Made by a program: the position numbers and the translations under genes. Of a stretch of DNA of 64,000 bases, positions 17,039 to 24,804 are shown piece by piece. Every line of letters starts with the position of its first letter. The stretch's first letter is position 1. This stretch comes from Methylobacterium oryzae (GTDB taxonomy: Bacteria > Pseudomonadota > Alphaproteobacteria > Rhizobiales > Beijerinckiaceae), in the NCBI RefSeq assembly GCF_021398735.1, contig NZ_CP090349.1:874501-938500 (forward strand). The letters are read 5' to 3'. The notes beneath the pieces are model-generated. The model had not been told where the DNA came from and searched no databases. It saw nothing but the letters and a program-made list of their open reading frames with translations.

Positions 17039-18172
17039 ATGACGGAATGGCTGGACCGCGCCGAAGCCCTCGACGCCCTCGGGATCCGGGCCCAGACGCT
17101 CTACGCCTACGTCAGCCGCGGGCTGATCGAGGCGCGGCGGGCGCCGGGGCGGCGGCACAGCCAGTACCGGGCCGCCGACGTCGCGACGCTCGCCGACCGG
17201 CGCGGCCGGAGCCGCGCCAGCGCGGCGATCGCCGCGGGGGCCATGGCCTGGGGCGAGCCGTCGGTCGTCACCGCGATCAGCACCGTCCACCGGGGCAGCC
17301 TGATCTACCGCGGCCGCGACGCCGTGGCGTTCGCCCGCGACGCGAGCCTGGAGGCGACCGCCGACCTCCTGTGGGACAGCCCGGAGGCGACGCTGTTCGA
17401 GGTTCCGGCCGACGCGGCCGCGACGCCGTTCCTGGCGCTGGCCGGGCTTCTGCAGGAGGCCGAAGCCGCGCTGGGCCGCGGGCACCACCGCCTGTGCCGC
17501 GACGCGCGCCGCGCCGTCGCGCATCTCGCCGCGTCCTGCGGCATCCCCGAAGGCCGGGCGCCCCTGCATCAGGGCTTGGCGCGGCTCTGGTCCCTCGACG
17601 CCGCGACCGCCGACCGGGTCCGTCAGGCGCTGGTGCTGCTGGCCGACCACGAACTGAACGCCTCGACCTTCGCGACCCGGGTCGCCGCCTCCACCGGCGC
17701 GCCGATCGCGGCCTGCCTCATGGCCGGGTTGAGCGCCCTGTCGGGACCGCGCCACGGCGGCGCCGCGGCGGCGGTGCTGCGGCTCGTCGACGAGGCTGAC
17801 GCGACGAACCCCCGGGAGGCCGTGCGCGCCTGCCTGGATCGGAGCGGCGCGCTGCCGGGCTTCGGCCACCCGCTCTACCCGGACGGCGACGCCCGCGCCG
17901 CGGCCCTGGGCGCGGTCCTGCCCGCCGACCCCCTGCTGGACGCCGTCCGGGACTGCGCCGAGGCGGCGACGGGGGCGCGGCCGAACATCGACTTCGCGCT
18001 GACGGCGCTCGTCCGGACGGCGGGCCTGCCGCGGAGCGCGCCGTTCACGATCTTCCTGCTCGGCCGGAGCCTGGGCTGGGCGGCGCACGCCATGGAGCAG
18101 GGCCGCCAGGGGACGCTGATCCGGCCGCGGGCCCGGTACGAGGGGCGGCGCAGCCCGGCGGACCGCCCATAG
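17039..18172 (+). CDS. HTH-citrate synthase fusion (citrate synthase family protein)
   Basis: A 377-residue protein. The first 60 residues are a MerR/excisionase-like winged HTH (ALDALGIRAQTLYAYVSRGLI, then RHSQYRAADVATLADRR). The rest is a citrate synthase fold with its catalytic residues: ADHELNASTFATRV, the His of LSGPRHGGAAAAVL, the His of GFGHPLYPDGDARA, and the Asp of PNIDFALTALV. The enzyme half therefore looks active rather than a dead sensor. The ATG at 17039 was chosen because the HTH begins there; 104 open codons upstream run through the divergent promoter. It may both make a citrate-like acyl-CoA condensation product and regulate its locus. Physiological substrates are unknown. 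Confidence 0.9.
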   Translation: MTEWLDRAEALDALGIRAQTLYAYVSRGLIEARRAPGRRHSQYRAADVATLADRRGRSRASAAIAAGAMAWGEPSVVTAISTVHRGSLIYRGRDAVAFARDASLEATADLLWDSPEATLFEVPADAAATPFLALAGLLQEAEAALGRGHHRLCRDARRAVAHLAASCGIPEGRAPLHQGLARLWSLDAATADRVRQALVLLADHELNASTFATRVAASTGAPIAACLMAGLSALSGPRHGGAAAAVLRLVDEADATNPREAVRACLDRSGALPGFGHPLYPDGDARAAALGAVLPADPLLDAVRDCAEAATGARPNIDFALTALVRTAGLPRSAPFTIFLLGRSLGWAAHAMEQGRQGTLIRPRARYEGRRSPADRP

Positions 18173-18175
18173 CGA

Positions 18176-18201
18176 GAGGGCCGGCCTCGCGGCCGGCCCT
18201 C
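18176..18201. terminator. bidirectional hairpin terminator
   Basis: GAGGGCCGGCC, loop TCGC, GGCCGGCCCTC: a perfect 11-bp stem with a 4-base loop, 3 bases after one stop codon and 27 bases from the other in a convergent gene pair. There is no long T-run, as usual in GC-rich genomes. Confidence 0.7.
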
Positions 18202-18228
18202 AATCCGTCGCAGCCTCCCGCGCCGGCC

Positions 18229-19092
18229 TCAGGCGAACATGTCGGGCTGGGTCTCGGCGATGTGGCTGTACAGCGTCTGGAAGTGCAGCCAGCCGATGTA
18301 GTCGCTGCCGACGTGCTCGCGGCTGTAGCGGGCGGTCTTCTCCGAGAGGAGCTGCGGCTTGATGCCGGAGGCCTCGACCAGGAGCTGCTGCTGGCAGGCC
18401 CGCTCCAGGGCGATGAACCAGAAGGCCGCGTCGTCGATGCTGTGCTGCGAGCAGGTCAGCAGGCCGTGGTTCTGGTGCAGCACGCCGCGGTTGCGGCCGA
18501 TCTGCTGGGCGACCGACAGGCCGCTCTCCTTCTCCACCGCCACGGCGCCCGCCGAGGCGCCGATCACGGCGTGGCTGTTGTAGAAGGCCGCCGCGTCCTG
18601 GCTGATCATCTCCAGCGGTCGGCCGGTGGCGCACCACGCGGTGCCGTAGGTGGTGTGCGCGTGGCACATCGCCATGACCTCCGGGTACTCCTCGTGCACG
18701 GCGGCGTGGAGGACGAAGCCCGCGCGGTTGATGGCGTGGCGCCCCTCGACCACCCGGCCCTTGTGGTCGGCCAGGATCAGGTTCGACATCCGCACCTGCG
18801 AGAAGTGCACGCACATCGGGTTGGTCCAATACAGCTCCGGACGCTCCGGGTCGCGGATCGTCAGGTGGCCGGCGAAGCCGTAGTCGAAGCCGTGCATCGC
18901 GAAGGCGCGGCAGGCGGCCACGAGGTGCTTCTTGCGGTAGTCCCGCTCCTCGGCGTGGTCGGCGAAGTCCGGGATCTCCGGGAAGATCAGGCCGGCCTGC
19001 TCGGGCTGGTAGATCGAGGTCCGCCTGCGGCCGGCATCGTCGTTCGGCAGGTCGAGGGCGACGGCCGCCTCGTGGGCGTGGTCGTCGAGCAT
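18229..19092 (-). CDS. class II aldolase/adducin family protein
   Basis: A 287-residue protein of the zinc-dependent class II aldolase fold. It shows HGFDYGFAGHLTIRDPE, the zinc-ligand pair in MCHAHTTYGTAWCATG, and the third His in QNHGLLTC. The acidic residue usually supplied for catalysis would lie in LVLH-like segments that I cannot fix. The ATG at 19092 has AAGGAG 6 bases upstream. It is divergent from a LysR gene and near a homoserine-dehydrogenase-like oxidoreductase, an arrangement seen for sugar-acid catabolism. The substrate is unknown; epimerase or decarboxylase activity is equally possible in this fold. Confidence 0.88.
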   Translation of the reverse strand: MLDDHAHEAAVALDLPNDDAGRRRTSIYQPEQAGLIFPEIPDFADHAEERDYRKKHLVAACRAFAMHGFDYGFAGHLTIRDPERPELYWTNPMCVHFSQVRMSNLILADHKGRVVEGRHAINRAGFVLHAAVHEEYPEVMAMCHAHTTYGTAWCATGRPLEMISQDAAAFYNSHAVIGASAGAVAVEKESGLSVAQQIGRNRGVLHQNHGLLTCSQHSIDDAAFWFIALERACQQQLLVEASGIKPQLLSEKTARYSREHVGSDYIGWLHFQTLYSHIAETQPDMFA

Positions 19093-19198
19093 GGCGTCTC
19101 CTTTCGTCGGGGTACGGACCGGCCCGCCGATCGCGTCGTGGCCGGCACTATCCTGCCGGATCCGCGCGTTGACAAACGACGATTTTTCACGCTTTCCA

Positions 19199-19211
19199 TG
19201 AATTCAATTCA
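19199..19211. promoter_or_regulatory. palindrome TGAATT-C-AATTCA before the LysR gene
   Basis: A perfect 13-base odd palindrome in the divergent gap between the aldolase and LysR genes, 11 bases before the chosen LysR start. A TTGACA hexamer lies at 19169-19174, but no convincing -10 follows at 17 bases. LysR-type proteins usually bind a partly symmetric T-N11-A site near their own divergent promoter, so this is a candidate operator. Confidence 0.4.
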
Positions 19212-19221
19212 CGGATTGCGC

Positions 19222-20130
19222 ATGCGCCGGATCCCGAGCTTCTCCGCCCTGCGGGCCTTCGAGGCGGCCGCGCGCCTCGGCAGCTTCGCCCGCGCCAGCG
19301 CGGAGCTGCACCTCACGCCCTCGGCGGTGAGTCACCAGATCCGGGCGCTGGAGCGCTGGTTCGGGCGCGCCCTGTTCCGGAGGGCGAACCGCCAGGCGCT
19401 CCTCACCGCCGACGGCCAGCGCCTGCTGGCCGGGCTCTCGAGCGCCTTCGACGCGATCGAGGCGGTCTGCGCCGACCTCAGCCCGCCGTCGCCCACGTCG
19501 CTGGCCGTGCACTGCACGCCGAGCTTCGCGGCGAAGTGGCTCGGGCCGCGGCTCCCCGCCTTCGTGGAGGCGCATCCCGGCATCGCCATCCGCCTCTCCA
19601 CCAGCGCCGACCCGGTGGATCTCGGCCGGCACGAGGAGATCGACATCCTGATTGCCTACGGCCGGCCGCCGCACGGGCCCGGCCTGACCGTCGAGTCCCT
19701 CGGCCCGGAGGAGATCGCCGCCCTCTGCGCGCCGGAGGTCGCCCGGGCCGCGCAGCCGGACGCGGCCGGATCGATCGGGCCCTTCACCCGGCTCGACTCG
19801 TCCTTCAGCCCCGTCCGCTGGCCGGACTGGTTCGCCCATAACGGTCTGCCGGTCCCGGCCGGGGCGGCGGGCGCGGCTTTCGACCGGGGCTCGCTGGTGA
19901 TCTCGGCGGCCGTTCAGGGGCTCGGCGTGGCGCTGGAGACCCTGCGGTTCGCCCGGGACGAGCTCGCCGCCGGGCAGCTGGTGCGCCTCGGCGGCGATCG
20001 GGTCGCGAGCCTGACCCGCGACCTCCACTTCATCTGCTACCGCGAGCGCGACGGGGCCCTGGAGAAGATCCGGGCCTTCCGGCACTGGCTCCTCGACGTG
20101 GAGGCGCAGAGCCGGGCCGAGGCGGCCTGA
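19222..20130 (+). CDS. LysR-family transcriptional regulator (GcvA-like)
   Basis: A 302-residue regulator. The N-terminal HTH reads RIPSFSALRAFEAAARLGSF-RASAELHLTPSAVSHQIRALE, the GcvA/AmpR subgroup form, followed by a substrate-binding periplasmic-protein-like domain (VHCTPSFAAKWLGPRLPAF, VQGLGVALETLRFA). I prefer the ATG at 19222 over the one at 19198: GGA stands about 9 bases before it, while the earlier ATG has no ribosome site and overlaps the TGAATTCAATTCA palindrome. It likely controls the divergent class II aldolase gene and perhaps the oxidoreductase downstream; the inducer is unknown. Confidence 0.9.
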   Translation: MRRIPSFSALRAFEAAARLGSFARASAELHLTPSAVSHQIRALERWFGRALFRRANRQALLTADGQRLLAGLSSAFDAIEAVCADLSPPSPTSLAVHCTPSFAAKWLGPRLPAFVEAHPGIAIRLSTSADPVDLGRHEEIDILIAYGRPPHGPGLTVESLGPEEIAALCAPEVARAAQPDAAGSIGPFTRLDSSFSPVRWPDWFAHNGLPVPAGAAGAAFDRGSLVISAAVQGLGVALETLRFARDELAAGQLVRLGGDRVASLTRDLHFICYRERDGALEKIRAFRHWLLDVEAQSRAEAA

Positions 20131-20338
20131 GGCGGCCCGAGGCGGAGAGACCCGATCCCTCACCCCGCCCCGCTCCCGCACGGGAGAAGGGGGCGGCGCG
20201 TCGCCCGAACAGACCCCCCGTCTTTTCATCCGGCAGGCCTCAACGGCATCGGGAACCGCGCTAGGTCCCCGTCCAACGACGCGGCGAGCGCGGCGGGGTC
20301 CGGTCCCGACCGCGCGCCACCCAGGGAGAGAACGCCCC

Positions 20339-21700
20339 ATGTCCCTTTCCGCCAAGCTGCAGCGGCGCGCCGACGAGGGCCGGCCCGTCCGGGTTGGCTT
20401 GATCGGCGCCGGCAAGTTCGGCTCGATGTACCTGTCGCAGGCGCCGCGCACGCCCGGCATCCACCTCGTCGCGGTGGCCGACCTATCGCCCGACCGGGCG
20501 CGCGAATCGCTGCGCCGGGTCGGCTGGGACGATTCCCGGTTCGCCGCGCGGGGGCTAGAGGAGGCCGCGCGCGGCGGCACGACCCTCGTGACCGAGGATG
20601 CCGACGCGATGATCGCGAGCCCGTTCGTGGACATCGTCATCGACGCCACCGGCAGCCCGGCCGCCGGCATCCGCCACGCGCTCAAGGCCTTCGCGCACGG
20701 CAAGCACATCGTCATGGTCAACGTCGAGGCCGACGTGCTGGCCGGGCCGCTGCTGGCGCGCCGGGCGGCCGAGGCCGGGGTGATCTACTCCATGGCCTCG
20801 GGCGACCAGCCGGCGCTCATCGCCGAGCTGGTCGACTGGGCCCGCACCATCGGGCTGGAGGTGATCTGCGCCGGCAAGGGCACCAAGTACCTCCCGGCCT
20901 ACCACGCCTCCACGCCCGACACGGTCTGGGGCCATTACGGCTTCAGCGAGAGCCAAGTCGCGGGCGGCGACTTCAACCCGCAGATGTTCAACTCCTTCCT
21001 CGACGGCACCAAGTCGGCGCTGGAGATGGCCGCGGTGGCCAATGCCTGCGGGCTCACCCCGCCGCGCGACGGCCTCGCCTTCCCGCCCTGCGGCGTCGAC
21101 GACCTGCCGAGCGTCCTGAAGCCCGCGGCGGATGGCGGCCTCCTCACCGAGCGCGGCACCGTCGAGGTGGTCTCGTCGGTGGAGCGGGACGGGCGGCCGG
21201 TCTTCCGGGACCTGCGCTGGGGCGTCTACGCGGTGTTCGAGGCGCCGAGCGCCTACGTGCGCGACTGCTTCGCGCAATATGGCCTCAAGACCGATTCGAG
21301 CGGCCGGTTCGCCGCGACCTACAAGCCCTATCACCTGATCGGGCTCGAGCTCGGCATCTCGGTCGCCTCCATCGCGGTCCGCGGCGAGGCCACGGGGGCG
21401 ACGGGCGACTGGCGCGGCGACGTCGCCGCGACAGCCAAGCGCGCGCTGCGGGCCGGGGAGCGGCTCGACGGCGAGGGCGGGTTCACCGTCTACGGCAAGC
21501 TGATGCCGGCGGCGGATTCCCTGGCGCAGGACGCCCTGCCGATCGGCCTCGCCCACAACATGGTCCTGAAGAACGACGTGCCCGCGGGCCGGGCCGTGCG
21601 CTGGAGCGACGTCGCGTTCGACGCAGATCAGGAGGCGATCCGCGTCCGGCGCGAGATGGAGGCCCTGTTCCGCGGGGCGGCGGGGCGGGCCGCCGGGTAG
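20339..21700 (+). CDS. homoserine-dehydrogenase-like oxidoreductase with SAF-like C-terminus (COG4091 type)
   Basis: A 453-residue protein. The NAD(P)-binding domain starts VRVGLIGAGKFGSMYLSQA, with the second strand LVAVADLSPDRARES and DIVIDATGSPAAGIRHAL. The middle contains GDQPALIAELVDWA, GKGTKYLPAYHASTPD and VWGHYGFSESQ. The C-terminal 100 residues (AHNMVLKNDVPAGRAVRWSDV) are SAF-like. Members of this group oxidise sugar acids or related hydroxy acids rather than homoserine in the known cases I recall, but the substrate cannot be assigned here. It is 208 bases downstream of LysR on the same strand and convergent with an AraC gene 4 bases away. Confidence 0.82.
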   Translation: MSLSAKLQRRADEGRPVRVGLIGAGKFGSMYLSQAPRTPGIHLVAVADLSPDRARESLRRVGWDDSRFAARGLEEAARGGTTLVTEDADAMIASPFVDIVIDATGSPAAGIRHALKAFAHGKHIVMVNVEADVLAGPLLARRAAEAGVIYSMASGDQPALIAELVDWARTIGLEVICAGKGTKYLPAYHASTPDTVWGHYGFSESQVAGGDFNPQMFNSFLDGTKSALEMAAVANACGLTPPRDGLAFPPCGVDDLPSVLKPAADGGLLTERGTVEVVSSVERDGRPVFRDLRWGVYAVFEAPSAYVRDCFAQYGLKTDSSGRFAATYKPYHLIGLELGISVASIAVRGEATGATGDWRGDVAATAKRALRAGERLDGEGGFTVYGKLMPAADSLAQDALPIGLAHNMVLKNDVPAGRAVRWSDVAFDADQEAIRVRREMEALFRGAAGRAAG

Positions 21701-21704
21701 CGCC

Positions 21705-22652
21705 TCAGGCGCGCCGGCCGGCCGTGCGCCCGGTCGGCGAGCGCCCGACGAGCTTCCGGAACGTGCGGCTCATGGCACTGGCGCTCGTGAAGCCCGATCG
21801 CGCGGCGACCTCCGCCATCGATCCCGCGCCGGAGCGGATCAGGGCCTCGGCCCGGCCGACGCGCTCGCGCATGATGTACTGGTAGGGCGTGACCCCGGTG
21901 GTCTGGCGGAAGGCTCGGATGAAGTAGCCCTCGCTGAGCCCGACGATGCCGGCCAGGGCGGAGACGGTGATCTCCCGGTCCAGGTGCTCCCGGATATACG
22001 CGCAGGCCCGCCCGGCCTGCGACGCCGAGAGGTCGGGCGCCGCCGACCGGCCCGGAGCGCGCGCGGCGACGACCGAGCGCAGGATCGCCAGGTGGAGGCT
22101 CTCGATCAGCAGCGCGTCGGGCGACGGGTCGTCCCGGTGCGCGCAAGCCAGCGCGTCGAGGATGTGCCAGGTGCTGCGGCAGGCGCGGAGATCGCGCCCG
22201 TCCGCCGCGAAGGCGATCTTGCCGATCGGCGCCTCGGCCAGCCGCTCGACGGCGGCGGCCGAGAAGGAGAGGACGCGGCCGGCATACGGGCCCGCCCAAC
22301 GGGTCGTGCCGTTCAGGCCGGGACGCCGGACCAGCAGGCCCTCGCGCTCGCTCAGCCGCGCCGCGATCTCGTAATCGACCGCGTGGTGCGCCCCCGCGGG
22401 CTGCGTGCTGGCGGCGACCTCGAGGCCCGTGACCGCGTGCGTGCTCCACCCGCCGGTCGGGAAGCGGAAATCGATGAAGGCGACCTCCGGGAGGCCGCGG
22501 TCGCTCGGTGCGTAGCAGGTCAGCTCGGGGCGGCCGGAGAGATGCCCGGTGCTGCCGCTCGTTGCGTACGCGATCGTCTCGGCTGTGGTCGCGGCTGAAC
22601 TCTCGGCTGTGCTGTCCATGCGGGCCCGTGATTCCGGTGTCGTCGCGGTCAC
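21705..22652 (-). CDS. AraC-family transcriptional regulator
   Basis: A 315-residue protein. The C-terminal two-HTH domain is clear: REITVSALAGIVGLSEGYFIRAF-QTTGVTPYQYIMRERV and AEVAARSGFTSASAMSRTFRKLVGRSP. The first 200 residues form a sensor domain I cannot classify. The start is a GTG at 22652; an internal ATG at 22619 (MDSTAESS) is possible, and neither has a strong ribosome site. The low-complexity Ser/Thr/Ala N-terminus supports the later start. It lies just downstream, in the same direction, of the double-glycine peptide gene and is separated from it by a hairpin. Whether it regulates that gene is unknown. Confidence 0.88.
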   Translation of the reverse strand: MTATTPESRARMDSTAESSAATTAETIAYATSGSTGHLSGRPELTCYAPSDRGLPEVAFIDFRFPTGGWSTHAVTGLEVAASTQPAGAHHAVDYEIAARLSEREGLLVRRPGLNGTTRWAGPYAGRVLSFSAAAVERLAEAPIGKIAFAADGRDLRACRSTWHILDALACAHRDDPSPDALLIESLHLAILRSVVAARAPGRSAAPDLSASQAGRACAYIREHLDREITVSALAGIVGLSEGYFIRAFRQTTGVTPYQYIMRERVGRAEALIRSGAGSMAEVAARSGFTSASAMSRTFRKLVGRSPTGRTAGRRA

Positions 22653-22665
22653 GCCCCGCGACGGA

Positions 22666-22691
22666 GGAGGGCGGCCCCGCGGCCGCCCTCC
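22666..22691 (-). terminator. hairpin terminator of the peptide gene
   Basis: GGAGGGCGGCC, loop CCGC, GGCCGCCCTCC: a perfect 11-bp stem with a 4-base loop, 13 bases beyond the stop of the peptide gene at 22705. It would end the short peptide transcript before the AraC gene. The structure closely resembles the hairpin at 18176-18201. Confidence 0.7.
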
Positions 22692-22704
22692 CGGTGTCAG
22701 ACCG

Positions 22705-22935
22705 TCAGCGCAGGGAGCCGGTCACGCCGCCGACGACACCGCCGACCGCGCCGAGCACGCTGCCCACCAGGCCGCTCACCAGACCGCCGACCTGGCCCAC
22801 GACCCCCGAGACCGCACCGAGCTCCTGGCTCGCGTCGACCCCGAGGCCGACAGTGAGGCCGACCCCGAGGCCACCGCCGACCTGGTCCAGCTCGGCGGCG
22901 CTCAGCTCGCGGACGGTATCGATGCTGTCCTGCAT
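22705..22935 (-). CDS. double-glycine-leader peptide, candidate class II microcin precursor
   Basis: A 76-residue peptide. Residues 1-22 (MQDSIDTVRELSAAELDQVGGG) fit the double-glycine leader consensus, with REL, then xEL, then V-x-GG. Cleavage is expected after Gly22, or one residue earlier. The 54-residue core has no cysteine, one Arg at the very end and two acidic residues near its start. It is very rich in Gly, Val, Leu and Ser, with glycines every 3-4 residues from 40 to 73 (GAVSGVVGQVGGLVSGL and on). GGAG lies 8 bases before the ATG. It is encoded divergently from a CvaA-like adaptor and a C39-peptidase ABC exporter, the machinery that cuts and exports such peptides. It could be an antimicrobial microcin or a signal peptide. 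No immunity gene is recognisable. Confidence 0.85.
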   Translation of the reverse strand: MQDSIDTVRELSAAELDQVGGGLGVGLTVGLGVDASQELGAVSGVVGQVGGLVSGLVGSVLGAVGGVVGGVTGSLR

Positions 22936-23487
22936 GATCGTTCTCCAGATTGAGATTCAGGTAGAAGGTTATTTGCTTCGATCTATTGCCTGATCGTAGC
23001 GTCTAGGCGCCTTGGACGTCGGCACCTGCCTTTAGGATTACAGAGATGTGCTTCGTGTCAATCGGTCATGGCCAGCCGATAATGCTCGCGGACGATCGAG
23101 CCCGGCCAATGCGCAAAAACTGACAGGCCTTGTCTTTCCCAGGCCGTGCTCCAGACGCTGTCGGCACTGCGGCCGCCTGCGCTGCGAAGCGGCGCGTCTC
23201 ACCGCGTCTCACGCCGTCGAGTTTTCGCAGCGCAGCACGCGATGATGCAAAAACTGACGTCCTGTTGCGCTGCAAAGTAAGCTCGACGACGAACCGGAAT
23301 AAGCCGTTGAAATACAGACGGTTTTCAACACGTGCGCGACGTTCTGACGCGGCCAGGATTATTCAAAATTCGCCGTGTCGGCAAGTGTTGACATGAAACT
23401 CCCGTGATGCGACCGAGTAAGGTGGCAAATGCGCTGAGCATTGTCCTCGAATACGGCTGTCTCCTTCAGGAAGGTTGCTTTCTCCGG
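22936..23487. promoter_or_regulatory. divergent control region of the peptide-export locus
   Basis: About 550 bases between the peptide gene and the exporter genes, holding no convincing gene. It contains an exact 12-base direct repeat, GCAAAAACTGAC, at 23113-23124 and 23247-23258, 134 bases apart. It also has an inverted repeat GTTGAAA/TTTCAAC at 23306-23312 and 23323-23329, and a TTGACA hexamer at 23388-23393 pointing towards the exporter genes. No good -10 can be placed after it. The composition at 23230-23400 is lower in GC than the surroundings. Confidence 0.5.
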
Positions 23488-24804
23488 GTGCCAAGTCCGC
23501 TCTTTCGACTTGAGGTTATCGAGGCGCGACGCAACGCGTGGCTGGGCGAGGCGCAGATCATCCAGCCTCTGCCGGTCCGCCTCGTGGCCGCGGCCTGCGT
23601 GATCATGGTGGCGGCGGTCGGCCTGTATGGCTGGCAGGGCACCTACACGCGCCGCATCCACGCCGTCGGCCTTCTCGCGCCCGATATCGGGCTGATCAGC
23701 CTCGCCAGCCCGGTGGCGGGGCGCGTCGGCTCGACCGGCGTCCGCGAGGGCGACAAGGTCGCGCGCGGGCAGCTCCTGTACACGATCGACCTCGACGCCG
23801 TGTCGGCGAGCGGCCCCACGCAGGAGCGCGTGATCGCCGAGCTGGAGCGCCAGCGCCAGAGCGTCGAGCGGCAGCGGACCGCCCGGGCCGATCTGGCCGG
23901 CACGGAGCGGCAGGCGCTGCGCGAGCAGGTGGCGAATCTGAGCGAGCAGTCGGCCCAGCTCGCCAAGCAGATCGACCTGCAGGACAAGCTCGTGCCGCCG
24001 CTCCGGGCGCGGGTCGAGGAACTCGCCGACGCCGTGGCGCGCGGCTACGCCCGCGCCGCCGACTTCCAGAGCCAGAACTACCTCTACATGCAGGCGAGCG
24101 CGCAGCTCGCCCAGTTCCAGCAGAGCCGCCTCCAGATCGACGGCAAGCTCGCCGACACGAAGTCCCAGCTCGCCGCCTACGACGACCGGTTGGCCCGCGA
24201 CCTCGCCGACCTCGACCGGACCGCCGCCCAGCTGGCGCAGCAGAAGGCCGAGAGCGAGGCGCGCCGCGCCATCGAGGTCCGGGCGCCGGAGGCCGGGACC
24301 CTGACGTCGATCCGCGCGCAGGTCGGCCAGACCGTGGCGGCCGGGGCGACGCTCCTGACCCTGCTGCCGAGCGCCGGGCGCCTCCAGGCCAACCTGTTCG
24401 TCGATTCGTCGGCCATCGGCTTCGCCGAGGCCGGCGCGCCCGTGATGCTGCGCTACGCCGCCTTCCCGTTCCAGCGCTTCGGCCTGCACCGCGGCGTCGT
24501 CACCGAGGTCACGCGGGCGCCGCTGGGCAGCGACGACGCGCCCGACTTCGCGCGGCGCGCCGCCGCCCGGGGGGAGGGGACCGACCTCTACCGCATCGTG
24601 GTCCGGCCCGATTCCGACACCGTGCTGGCCTACGGCGAGCGGCGCAGCCTCGAGGCGGGCATGCGCGTCGAGGCCGACATCGCCCTGGAGAAGCGGTCGC
24701 TCTACCGCTGGCTGCTCGATCCCGTGACGCATGTCCGGGAGAGCCTCGCCCTCGTCACGCGCGGCGGCCTCGACGCCCTGCCGGTCCGGAAGGCCGCCCC
24801 GTGA
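23488..24804 (+). CDS. HlyD-family adaptor of a peptide exporter (CvaA-like)
   Basis: A 438-residue membrane-fusion protein. The start region PLFRLEVIEARRNAWLGEAQIIQPL matches the beginning of colicin V secretion protein CvaA, so I start at the GTG at 23488; the frame is open to a GTG at 23404, giving 28 more residues of uncertain status. A membrane anchor follows (VRLVAAACVIMVAAVGLYGW). Then come a lipoyl half (LASPVAGRVGSTGVREGDKV), a long coiled-coil hairpin (IAELERQRQSVERQRTA to QLAQQKAESEARR), the second half (RAPEAGTLTSIRAQVGQTV) and a barrel. It overlaps the ABC exporter start by 4 bases (GTGA). It would link that exporter to an outer-membrane channel such as TolC, which is not in this window. 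Confidence 0.93.
   Translation: MPSPLFRLEVIEARRNAWLGEAQIIQPLPVRLVAAACVIMVAAVGLYGWQGTYTRRIHAVGLLAPDIGLISLASPVAGRVGSTGVREGDKVARGQLLYTIDLDAVSASGPTQERVIAELERQRQSVERQRTARADLAGTERQALREQVANLSEQSAQLAKQIDLQDKLVPPLRARVEELADAVARGYARAADFQSQNYLYMQASAQLAQFQQSRLQIDGKLADTKSQLAAYDDRLARDLADLDRTAAQLAQQKAESEARRAIEVRAPEAGTLTSIRAQVGQTVAAGATLLTLLPSAGRLQANLFVDSSAIGFAEAGAPVMLRYAAFPFQRFGLHRGVVTEVTRAPLGSDDAPDFARRAAARGEGTDLYRIVVRPDSDTVLAYGERRSLEAGMRVEADIALEKRSLYRWLLDPVTHVRESLALVTRGGLDALPVRKAAP

Noticed and set aside
19169..19197. TTGACA as a promoter for the LysR gene
   Set aside because: The hexamer 17 bases downstream (CTTTCC) is not a credible -10.
23048..23396. Three overlapping short frames in the peptide-export gap (possible immunity gene)
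   Set aside because: None has a ribosome site, membrane helix or leader, and they overlap each other on both strands in repeat-rich DNA; I could not support any as an immunity protein.
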